This document shows, in pieces, positions 13,101 through 21,043 of a DNA stretch of 28,624 nt. The position numbers were made by a program, and so were the translations under genes. Positions within the stretch are counted from its first letter, which is position 1. Every line of letters begins with the position of its first letter. This stretch comes from Pigoraptor chileana (lineage: Eukaryota; Opisthokonta; Filasterea). Location of the stretch: the NCBI GenBank assembly GCA_943704495.1, contig CALSCR010002080.1, positions 1 to 28,624 of the forward strand, in the 5' to 3' direction. The notes under the pieces were generated by a model, which saw nothing but the letters and a program-made list of their open reading frames with translations, was not told the DNA's origin and searched no databases.

Positions 13101-13753
13101 TACTCGGCATCGGGATTTCCCTTAACCTTCCTCAGTGCAATCGCCTGTTCTGAGCTGCTCCGGCGCGTCTTTCCTGCACCAGAGCCCTCCACGACTTGGA
13201 TCGAGTACGACGCCATGTGCTCGCCACCGTGGTCAGTTTCGGTGGTTTCGTAGTTGGAACTGTCAGTCAGATCATCAGCGTCCGGGACACGATGCACAAA
13301 CGCACTCAGCATGCCCTTCTTCATATTGGCAACATCAATGCTCTCATCGCGAGGATAATATACAGCAATGATGGCGCCGTTCGAGGATTGGCGAAAGAAG
13401 AACGAGCGCGAAACGTCCACGCTGTGATCAATAGGCTGTCCCATGGACCGCGTCGTTGCAACCTCAAGGTCAAGGATCTCAAGCGCGCAAAGTTGCGATC
13501 CCGCGTTGATGTCCTCGCTCACCAGATGAATCCTCAGCTCGGCATTAAAACTAATAGGAATTTCGGCGTCAACGAGGTGCTCGTTGCCAGTGGGATGCGA
13601 TTCAGAATTGTAGTCATACACATATTCGGTGCCGGGTTGATAACGCAGAGGAAGAAACGCATCGCGCTTCGCCGGCTTTGCATCCACGCGGCCCGAAAGC
13701 AGCAAGAGAGCGCCCAGGAAGAGCGTGCGCCCCAAGCGCTTGAAGATAGCCAT
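216..13753 (-). CDS. Giant secreted lipid-transfer-module / LECT2-like / FN3-like / GH16-like / EGF protein (3' partial)
   Basis: Ten exons: 13753-11332, 11215-10815, 10554-10344, 10162-9964, 9736-8861, 8634-6716, 6524-6166, 5963-4287, 4114-1025 and 837-216. Successive intron phases are 1,0,1,2,2,1,0,0,0,1 and all join in frame, giving 3,925 residues before the left edge. The start at 13753 puts a classic signal peptide first (hydrophobic core, cleavage after VDA near residue 25). An in-frame ATG at 13792 would add 13 residues. Order: lipid-transfer N-module (about 28-700), basic cleavage-like sites, helical stretch (about 810-1010), LECT2-like M23 (about 1130-1285), beta-rich unknown (1370-1525), about 16 FN3-like repeats (1530-3350), GH16-like (3350-3584), EGFs (about 3690-3835), PPC-like (to 3925). 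It is probably a secreted extracellular or lipid-carrying protein. The function is inferred from domains only. The exon 3 donor is ambiguous (10344 or 10356, same phase). Confidence 0.85.
1430..2130 (-). other. GH16/concanavalin-like domain embedded after the FN3 array, probably inactive
   Basis: Residues about 3350-3584 carry GH16 landmarks in order. These are an LTSGMVESAKGASEGVYAVS stretch matching TSGxIxSKxxFxYGxYExR, then MRVPGAYGLITSFAVWN matching the MKxPxGxGVVTAFWL strand, and NFDPSADVHEYQFEV matching FDPTxDFHTYxIxW. YFAVDGIPV matches the YVDGxxV strand. The catalytic EIDIE position reads GQVDFA (residues 3467-3472, bases 1763-1780), so both glutamates are absent. A carbohydrate-binding or structural role is inferred. 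Confidence 0.6.
2130..8150 (-). repeat. Array of about 16 FN3-like domains with DxTPP linkers
   Basis: A unit of about 95-125 residues recurs. It contains a W-S-G-F-x-D-P-E block, a YxxAVG strand, an optional WTxVG turn, then YYxSVRAxNxAGL, SxGVxVD and a TPPxxGxVxDG linker. Clear linker copies include VDFTPPQG, IDLTPPMI, IDVTPPEPG, VDITPPV, VDNTPPV, LDSTPPV and IDPTPPTTG. The array spans exons 6-9, roughly residues 1530-3350. It gives a long rod-like extracellular stalk. Repeats are diverged from each other rather than recent duplicates. Confidence 0.8.
6625..6641. repeat. CA microsatellite in an intron of the giant gene
   Basis: A short run of CA dinucleotides lies in the intron 6525-6715 between exons 6 and 7. 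Confidence 0.8.
8645..8690. repeat. GTGTGGT-type simple repeat in an intron
   Basis: Irregular copies of a GTGTGGT-like unit fill the acceptor side of the intron 8635-8860. On the gene strand this is a C/A-rich tract just before the TTTCCAG acceptor, where a polypyrimidine tract would sit. Confidence 0.75.
9100..9610 (-). other. LECT2-like M23 (lysostaphin-fold) domain, probably non-peptidase
   Basis: Residues about 1130-1285 align with LECT2. They show a CGKCGC...Y cysteine-rich start, then CPKPGVDLVVRGGQSIVAPF matching the HQGVDVLCSAGSTVYAPF block, a VKEGQVIA turn, VPFIHVSM matching SHVHIEN, and a final DPTVYL matching DPTAYL. Asp1165 of the HxxxD zinc motif is kept, but the His four residues before it is Lys1161. 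One His remains in the HxH position (His1255). Loss of a zinc ligand suggests a binding rather than cutting role, as in vertebrate LECT2. Confidence 0.7.
10344..11215 (-). other. Amphipathic helical stretch (exons 2 and 3)
   Basis: Exons 11215-10815 and 10554-10344 encode long lysine- and hydrophobic-rich runs, for example KLLDLDPSKLIDMLKNMV and LQ/AIVKVFKSVISLFKNIKS. These look like amphipathic or coiled helices, similar in character to lipid-binding helices of apolipoproteins. A short hydrophobic segment (ISAVISITISAVSVVKAG) may be a membrane-associating helix. No named family was recognised. Confidence 0.4.
10729..10806. repeat. Three tandem copies of a 26-bp CA-rich unit
   Basis: Units starting ACTACATTAC or ACTACATGGC begin at 10729, 10755 and 10781, exactly 26 bp apart. 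They lie inside a longer CA-rich stretch (about 10673-10812) that fills much of the intron 10555-10814. Confidence 0.85.
11332..13753 (-). other. Signal peptide plus vitellogenin/MTP/apoB-type N-module (LPD_N), exon 1
   Basis: After the signal peptide the mature protein starts with a beta region reading FLPLRYQPGTEYVYDYNSES, close to the opening of the LPD_N barrel (pressure for aromatic residues around YVYDY). Around residues 380-700 there is a helical superhelix. Its hallmark is a LESLGNAAIPHTL stretch near residue 575, followed by VVRRSSINALRRF. This matches the family's LxxLGNAGxPxxL and VRxxAxxALRRL pattern in the HEAT-like helical domain. Known members (MTP, apoB, vitellogenin, apolipophorin) bind and load lipid. 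Lipid binding here is inference. The following sheet region (about 730-810) ends at the phase-1 intron. Confidence 0.75.
11561..11632 (-). other. Two furin-like proprotein-convertase sites (RRKR and RRRR)
   Basis: Residues 708-711 read RRKR followed by GS, and residues 728-731 read RRRR followed by SL. They sit in a low-complexity acidic/Gly/Ser linker right after the helical domain. Both fit the R-x-K/R-R furin consensus. A third candidate, RGRR followed by G (residues 914-917), lies at 10887-10898. Apolipophorin precursors in the same superfamily are known to be cut by furin, so processing is plausible but not shown. Confidence 0.5.
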
Positions 13754-14386
13754 CCGTGCAAACGGAAGGGTTCCAGTGGCACGCGCCAACATGTGGCGGG
13801 AAAAGTGTGCAATACTGGACGCAAACTTACGTCGCCCCAAATATGATTGCTCCCCCACAGGATTTCCCTGCTAACCAAAGGGCCCAAAAGAAATATGTGC
13901 GTGTGTGCTTTGCATATGTAAGAAGCAGTTGGCGGGGTGCAACTGAGCGATGGATGAGGATTCAACACTCAACTATTGCTGGGACCGTGAGTCGGGGACA
14001 GCGGAGTGGCTGTTATATCACGAGGAGCCCCGTCAGACGTGGATAAGATGGATCGACTTCCGAAAGGAGTGTCCGTATGGGATCGTCGTGTTTATGCTTT
14101 CATCCGGGGTATGTGTCGCAGCATCCGGGGTGCGAGATGGGTATTCATGTTACCCAGGTGCGGGCGGAGACATTGGCGGATGATTTCAGCGGCAACCGCC
14201 GGTATCCGTGACAGTCAAGACTCTCAGCATACTGACTATTGCAAGTGCCATGGCATATGCCACTCTAGAGGCAAGAGAAGTACAAGACTGCATGAGGTTA
14301 GTCTTTACAAGCTCTTCTTTCCATTGTCGCGATCGTTTAGGCTAGCACCGAATCACTTTCACTGCGGCTGCAAATCGAGTGGGACA
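13754..14386. promoter_or_regulatory. Divergent intergenic region between giant gene and acyl-CoA oxidase
   Basis: The two start codons face away from each other across 633 bp, so both 5' UTRs and promoters should lie here. No convincing TATA box was found. Two short open frames on the plus strand (13950-14183 and 14078-14212) are not supported as genes. Confidence 0.5.
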
Positions 14387-17300
14387 ATGGATGCACTCGC
14401 ACACAGCGCAACAGCGCATCGACGGATAGCGCGGGTGGCGGCGCATGTTCGCGCACGAGTTGATGTCCCTGTCCACTTTCTGGCGATGGAGAACTGTGCT
14501 GCAGAGATAGGCAAGTGAGATGTCCGTGTCCACCATTTGTAGTGCTCCAGTCTGCGAGCGGGCAACGAAGTGGATCACAGACTTATTACTTTTCGCTTTT
14601 TGCATCCGTCTTGTCTTTCACAGATCTGGACGCTACCACATTGAACCGTTTTCTTGGTAAGGGTCCACTTATACTTCAGAATTTGCCACAATCTACGGCC
14701 AATATCGAGCATGTAGCTTCAGCAAATCTTCTTCGGAACTGGAATGTCCAAAGTGCTCATATTATGCCCCGCTTTCCGCGCAACAGACAAGCACAATTTT
14801 GAAACGCGGCGTGACTTTCTCGAGGAGCTCAAGCAGCCGCTGTTTACGCCGCTCCGCTACGACATCTCGGTGAACGAACAACGAAGCCTCACAGTGCGAC
14901 GGCTGAAACGACTCAGCGACCTCGGCGTGTCACGGCTGCTGCTGATCCAAAGGTTGCCTCCCGTAATTTGTAGCAAGTGGAATCGGAAGGCTGTTGACAC
15001 TAACTGCATCGCGCGTATAAAACCAATGGCTCGCTATTTAGTCAGCGTTCGAACTTACTAGTGTAATGCGCAATTTCCTCGCGAATCCCGGTGCTCACAA
15101 CTTGTACTGCATTGCACGAACATTTCCTTGCACCGTCCAGTCCATCGGTTGATGAACAACTCAAGAATCAGGCCATCTCCGAGTGCCTGTATCTCTATGA
15201 CCACTCGCTCATCGTGAAACTCGGTGCTGTTTGGGTGCGTGCGGTGCCTTGTTACTGGCTGGCTCTGTGCTGCGGCTGTTATTCCCTGGGGAAAATTGCA
15301 ACCATTTCGCTGCATGGTTTTCTGTCTGATATCTGCTTACTGGGCACTGTATTCATTCCGACATTCCTTGTCCGCACCTCAGGCTCTGTGGGGTGCCTCC
15401 GTCAAGAATCTCGGCACCGAGGTCCATCACGGTGCGTCGGATGAAGGGGATAACAAAGCACATCACATGTATTATCGAACTGATTGCCTGCTGTCCAGAA
15501 GATGGTGTGATCAGTGGTGTGAGTATATTCATTCGCGTTAATCTTCTTCCCCTGCAGCCAAGTACTTGAAGGATATTGCCGAACTGCGCCTCCCCGGATG
15601 CTTCGCTCTCACTGAGTTTGGTCACGGCAGCAACGTGCGAGGTGAGGTGCGAGTGTCACAGTCAGTCCACAACTCACTGAAGTGGTGCTGTTCTATTTGC
15701 ATGTGCAAGTGGGAGCTGCTCGTCCCATTCTAATTCCGTTGTTGAATACTTACCGTTGGCTTTCTTGCGACACACACAGGCATTGAAACTATTGCCACAT
15801 ACGACCCCGAATCCCACGAATTCATCATAAACACGCCAACAGAGTCCGCCCAAAAGAATTGGATTGGCGGGGCAAGTGGGTGGACTACATGCGAGCTGTT
15901 TAAGATTCGTTGGTCGCGCACTAAGGGAGACTAGCTGTGCAATGCTGACAACAAACAGCACATGCACACCGACAGGCACTAACCGCTATCTTATGCATCC
16001 TTGTCTCTCACAGCCATGGCGCACGCTGCGACAGTCTTTGCACAGCTCCACATCGAGGGCGAGAATAAGGGCATCCATGCCTTTGTTGTCCCTCTCCGTG
16101 ACTCCAATGGAAATGTTCTTCCACACATTCGCATTGCCGACTGCGGACATAAAATGGGTCTCAACGGTGGGCTTTAGCGCAATTACATAATTGTTTACAA
16201 TTAGAACTCGTCGCAGCGGATGTCACTTGCACATTTGGGGACCAGATATCAGCAGTATCTGTGGCATGAACTCACTCTCTCTTCTGGCTTCGCTTTTATA
16301 TTGCTGCGGTCAGGCGTTGACAACGGTCGACTGTGGTTTGACAAGGTCCGCATTCCCCGCGAAAATCTGCTCAATCGCCTTGCAAATGTCACGGAGGACG
16401 GTGGGTCGGGAATATGTGTGCGGCTGTTTGGCGTCCGCTCTGTTCTCATGAGAATGGCGGCCAATAGTGGTTCCTTATTTTGTCCACAGGCGCCTACGAG
16501 TCGATGATCGACGACCCAGACATGCGCTTTGCAGCGTCCATCGGAGAGCTTGTACTCGGCCGTGTATCCCTCGTGCGTACCAGTCACCCACACTTGGCGT
16601 TGGTTGCCCGCTTTTGTCCGTCTTTTTGCAATCGAAAGCTGGCCTGAATTTTGACGGAGTTGTGATGTGGGTTTATTTACAGATTTTCTCATTGATATGC
16701 CTGAATATGGCTTCCTTTTGCAGTGCGGAGGAGCCAACCAAGTTGCCAAACTCGGCCTTGCGATTGCGATTGCCTACTCACTTGAACGGCGCCAATTTGG
16801 GTGGGTGCATAAGTTTCATGCAGGAATGTCTGCCGATTGATTGTGGGTCACAGGGCAGACTCTCCGCTCGTATCCTTCACTTGCATTAATTAAATCCCCT
16901 GCAGTTCAGTGTCCATTGCTCAATTGGAGTGCTCTCTTCAAATTGTTTACTGCGCAGTCCGCCCGGCGGCCCGGAGCGGCCCATCATGGACTACAAGGTG
17001 CATCAGTACCGTCTGATTCCACTTCTGGCCACGTCGTACGCACTCGGGTCGGCGGGGCATTCCATTATGAAGCAGTGGGTCACGCGCAGTGACGACATCT
17101 CGCTGGTAAGCGACGGTTCGCTCTCAGGAAAATCGTCACGTGCCAATTGACCTCATTAATAAGCATATACTGAGGCGCGAGAATGCGCACTTACGTCAGG
17201 GCATCGAGTGTTTTTTTGAAGCAGCGCCTAACATCTGTTATCTTCACTTCTTCTGTGGCCTGCCCGTGCGCGCGATTTATATATGCCTACCCAGCGTGTC

Positions 17301-19395
17301 CGACAAATGAAGGACATTCACATTCTGGCTTCCGGTCTCAAGGGCCTCGCCGGATGGCACATGTCAAAAACCCTTCAGACGTGCCGCGAGGCCTGCGGTG
17401 GAAACGGTGAGCCTTTTGGGTTTGCTGCCGCCTCTTGTGCTTGTGGGACGGCTATCATTGGGCCCATTGTGTCTGTGTGTTTTGCGTTCAATGGCTCGGC
17501 ATCGGCTTTGAAATGATTTTTTCTCTCTATTTTCTTATCCCGTCTTTTTATTTGATAGGGCAATTGTTATGTTTGATTCCTAGGTTTGATTAGGGTAATT
17601 GCTGGGTTAGGGTTAGCACACTGCCAGTTGTTTTGATGATCGCCTTTGGTCTGCCGCAGGTGTTGCGTCGTGGAACCGCATCGGCATTCTCAAGGCAGAC
17701 ACGGACGTCTTTTTGACATTTGAAGGTGCGTGGTTTTACTGTTTCGAAAATTGGTATATTTCAGCGATATACCTGTATATCTTTGGTCGTAAGGCTATTT
17801 AAGCGGCCCTCTAATAGAAGTTCGGCGCTTGTCATTATTGACTCACATGACTGTACTGCATCGACTGTGTAGGAGACAACAACGTGCTTTTGGCACAGAA
17901 CGCAGGACAGCTCATCCGCGAATACAACCGTCACGTGAGTTCATCCCTTATTTCCATTTTTCCATCGGATTTGTTTCAAACGACTATTTTGGATGCATAT
18001 CTACTATTTCTTTCTTTTGTTGTTGCGGGCAATGACGTGTGTTGTCGTACCCTTCCTTTGTTGTTGGCGCAGTTGAAGAGCGGCTTTGCAGCCGGATCTC
18101 GCCTCGAATATCTCAATGCGTTGATTGCGGACAATCCGTTGAGAGAGCCGTTGAAGGCCCGTGCGTGGGACTCGGAGAAGCACGCATTTGTCGACGTCCG
18201 TGTTGATGGAAGCCATCTGCGCAGTGCGGGTATGTTCAACCGATTCGCACGTTCACAGTGGATGCAATGGTCATTGGTGGCATTCGGTCCGGTCGTTGTG
18301 GTTCGGTATTGGTTACGGAGCTATTAATGATTTTCTCATTCCGTGACCATTTGATCTGTTCGGCTTTTTGTGATTGCAGAATTTCAAACTCGCGTATTTG
18401 AAGCGCGAGAGGCTGATTTACTGCAAAAGCTGTCACGGGCGCTTGCGGACTGCAAGGCAGCCGGGATGGACGGTACGCATTTCTCCCCCGAAGGACAATT
18501 GATCTTATGTTTTTTGTTTTGGTTTGGCACTACAGTAGTACTGCTGGCATGTCGCTTTTATTTGTCAGAACTGCACGCGCATCTTCAGTGTTGCTATTTG
18601 TGTTGTTTTGATTTCCTTGTGTCATATATGTGCCATCAAATGATTTGTTTTTTTTTCTGAACTCGATCACCTCTGTTGGGTCCGCGGGTCTTGCATGCAA
18701 AACAGATGAGGCGTCCTGGAACGACTGTGGGCCGCTTGCTGCTCAATGTGGGCTGGCATACTGCGAGCGGTACGTCCTCGGTGCATTTGTGAGGGATATT
18801 GCAGCCGACGGAAGTGCGTTTCTGCAAGTCGAATCGCACAACTTCTCACTCGGAGCGCACGAACGGGCTGTACTTGACAAGCTGCGCTCTCTCTTTGCAC
18901 TTTGGCGCATAGCGTATGAGCCCAGGTTTGTGTTGTCCATTGGTGGCACTCGTCGCTGTCGGGTTTGTGTTTGTGCTTTGTGCTGTGTACCGGAGATGGG
19001 CTATCGCCACAACGTTTTGTGTGGCTTTGTACATCCGCGGCGGTCTGATGTTGGGGTGATTTTGTTTATTGGGAAGGGCTTCAATCTGTCCGCTCTGATG
19101 TGCTGCTGTTCATAATTCGCCTAAAAATTTATTAATTTCTTCCGTGCATCTGATTTTTTACTATGTCCGATACAGCTTTCTGTCTGCACAAATCCTGACA
19201 AAGACAGCCGTTGCTGCGTGCGAGCGCGAGTGCCACATCCTTATGAGTGAGCTCCGTCCTCATTTGCGCCAGCTGGTGCGCGCCTTCAACATCCCCGACC
19301 ATCTCCTGGCGCCCATCGCCACAGAGTACGAGACTTACGGTACATATGACCGTGCGGTGAATGCCTCGGAGTATCTTGGTCGTGCCGTCTACTAA
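14387..19395 (+). CDS. ACOX: Acyl-CoA oxidase, plant ACX3-like, peroxisomal
   Basis: Nineteen exons: 14387-14510, 14624-14656, 14787-14952, 15141-15234, 15383-15431, 15558-15641, 15780-15875, 16014-16166, 16314-16400, 16490-16572, 16724-16800, 16958-17105, 17295-17406, 17660-17725, 17873-17934, 18073-18229, 18380-18472, 18706-18925 and 19176-19395, giving 707 residues. The enzyme oxidises acyl-CoA to trans-2-enoyl-CoA with FAD and O2, making H2O2, the first step of peroxisomal beta-oxidation. Diagnostic motifs are GCFALTEFGHGSNVRG (about 170-185), ADCGHKMGLNGVDNG, RIPRENLLNRL, RYxxERRQFG-type YSLERRQFG, CREACGGNG (to 435) and TFEGDNNVL with the catalytic Glu457. It resembles Arabidopsis ACX3 in length and in blocks such as FLDKHN, YDHSLIVK and ESAQKNWIGGA. 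The C-terminus ends in AVY, not a PTS1. Exon junctions agree with the family alignment at every boundary. Eleven of 18 introns are phase 1. Confidence 0.95.
14423..14449 (+). other. PTS2-like peroxisomal targeting signal of the acyl-CoA oxidase
   Basis: Residues 13-21 read RIARVAAHV. The PTS2 consensus is R-[LVI]-x2-[LVIHQ]-[LSGAK]-x-[HQ]-[LAF]; eight of nine positions fit, with Val in the last. Plant ACX3 also uses an N-terminal PTS2, and this protein lacks a C-terminal PTS1. The position near the N-terminus also supports the ATG at 14387. Confidence 0.6.
14511..14623 (+). other. Likely GC-AG intron 1 of the acyl-CoA oxidase
   Basis: The exon ends in ATAG and the intron begins GCAAGT, the standard GC-donor context. 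It closes at TTTCACAG. Only this donor leaves the exon in phase 1, as needed to join to the LDATTLNRFLDKHN segment conserved with ACX3. The nearby GTGAGA at 14515 would leave phase 2 and run into a wrong frame. Confidence 0.7.
17576..17620. repeat. TTAGGG-like stretch in an oxidase intron
   Basis: The intron 17407-17659 holds GATTAGGGTAAT and GGGTTAGGGTTAG, degenerate telomere-like repeats of about two units. Too short to be a telomere remnant with confidence. Confidence 0.4.
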
Positions 19396-19467
19396 CTTAG
19401 TACGACAGATGTATGAACAGTCCACTACTTCGGACCAGCCTCGCGACAACAGGAAAGTATAGCATGT

Positions 19468-19473
19468 TTTAAT
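19468..19473 (-). terminator. Candidate poly(A) signal ATTAAA of the minus-strand pseudo-EEP gene
   Basis: On the minus strand this reads ATTAAA, about 210 bp after the TGA stop at 19683. No AATAAA was seen on that strand in the gap. It lies beyond the oxidase's own signal, so the two 3' UTRs would overlap. Confidence 0.35.
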
Positions 19474-19487
19474 GTCTATGAAGAAAA

Positions 19488-19493
19488 AATAAA
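19488..19493 (+). terminator. Candidate poly(A) signal AATAAA of the acyl-CoA oxidase
   Basis: A canonical AATAAA lies 93 bp after the TAA stop of the oxidase, within the 287-bp gap to the convergent minus-strand gene. Confidence 0.6.
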
Positions 19494-19682
19494 TGGAAAC
19501 CAGCGAAGAAAAGACTGTGCTGCATGGAAAGAGAAGACATTGCTGCATGCCACAAAAGAGAGACATTGACCGCGCAAAACGAATTGGGTTAATGGATTGA
19601 GAAGGAAGGAATCGCCCGTCCCGTATGCACAGTTCAGGCATACGGCGAGCAAGTGTAGAACGATTCGTAGCAAAGGTCGGTA

Positions 19683-21043
19683 TCAAAGGGCGCCGTCTGC
19701 ACCCGCCCCGATACTGACGTACAGGGCCTCGTCCTTCATCACGTAGACGGGAGATGAGTCGCTGACCAGCACGCACGGCATGCGCGACGCAGTCAAGGGC
19801 GGGGACCCGCGGGGTAGGATGTAATCGCCGCCGCCACGCTTCTTGGCATACGACAGATCCAATGCAGACAGGGGAATGGTGCGGCTTGCGAGGCGCGACG
19901 CGGGCGCAAATGCAACGCCCGACGCCGTCAGTTCGGTCATAATGTCGGTGGGCGCCACGGTATTGCTATCAGGAAATGCCCAGTCAGACGCGACAAAGCC
20001 AGCCGGGTGCGTAGTGGAGCCACTGAACTGTGCGGCGAACGCAGTGCTGCACACAGTGGTCGTAAGGTGGGCATATGCATAATTGTGGTTAAAAGAAGAC
20101 ACAAATTCGCTCTCAAGGACACTGGAGGTACTCGTGTTGTGACCAACAAATGGCAGTCTTACTCACGCAAACTTGCTCTTAAAAACAGGGAAGAACTGCG
20201 TGCCCGCCCCGCTGTCCTGCAAATTCCAGGCGCCGAGGATGAGCTGGCTGCTGTAACCAGCGGCAGCGTACTTGGAATCGCTTGCTGCAAAGGCCGCATT
20301 GGCAAGCGCGTGTATGCGGGGAAGCGCGCTGGCAACATCCGCAGACGCCGCCGCGTCAATGTTGACAACCGTCAGTGGAGTTGTCGCGGTGCTTCCCTGC
20401 AAAGGTGTGTTGGGCATCAATTGATGCAATGCCACATGTCAACAGCAAGGGCACAAACACAAAAGAGAGGGGGGGTAAGCGAGATGCGCACACACCAACC
20501 AACCGCGAGATGAACGAGACCAGTGAAGAAGCTACCACGTGCAACTCACCACAGCGACAACAACCATGCGGCAGACCAGAGCAGGCTTGCCGGTTGGCAG
20601 GCCGTCAGAGTCGCGCGGCAGATACTCCACGGAGTGGCAAACGACATCCTGGAATATCGCCGGGTTGTAGAAGAGAAACAGCCCGTCGGCGCTGGCGCCG
20701 GCGAGCTGCGTGAGTAGCTTGGGTCGCACAGTCGCCCATTGCGCCGGCGCCCGGTTCTCAATCCGCTTAAATATGTCGGCGAAGGTGGCCTCTCCCGTCG
20801 CAAAGGCAAGGCGTTCTGTGCGTGCGTAAGATTCAGGCGTAAACAGATCCAGCAGCTTTTTGTAGGGCGTTGTGTCTTGGGGCGACGCCGGAAGTCCTTT
20901 GACGTTAAGTGACTGCACCGCAAGCAAATCAAACTCGGCGATAATCGCACGAAATGGGTCGTTGGCGCGGATATCGCGAAGCGCAATGGCCCGCTTGTCA
21001 TCGAACGATCCGAGATCCCACGTGCCAACCACCAGATCGCGTC
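19683..21043 (-). other. EEP-like domain 2 (degenerate)
   Basis: Exons 12-14. The strand DLVVGTWDLGSF (Asp951 for the usual Asn), FDLLAVQS (Ser986 for Glu), GLFLFYNPAIF, LVCRMVVVAV, LTVVNID (Asp1120 for His), LILGAWN (Ala1162 for the Asp of GDxN) and CVLVSDSSPVYV (Ser1280 for the His of SDHxPV) follow the EEP order through to the C-terminus. Confidence 0.65.

Noticed and set aside
13196-13846. 217-codon plus-strand ORF opposite exon 1 of the giant gene
   Set aside because: Shadow of the lipid-transfer module exon; composition and motifs support the minus strand only.
13950-14183. Plus-strand ORF starting MDEDSTLNYCWD
   Set aside because: Open and somewhat protein-like, but no family match, no splice partner found, and it lies in the expected promoter region. 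Kept only as a possibility.
17576-17620. Interstitial telomere
   Set aside because: Only about two degenerate TTAGGG units, too short to claim a telomere remnant.
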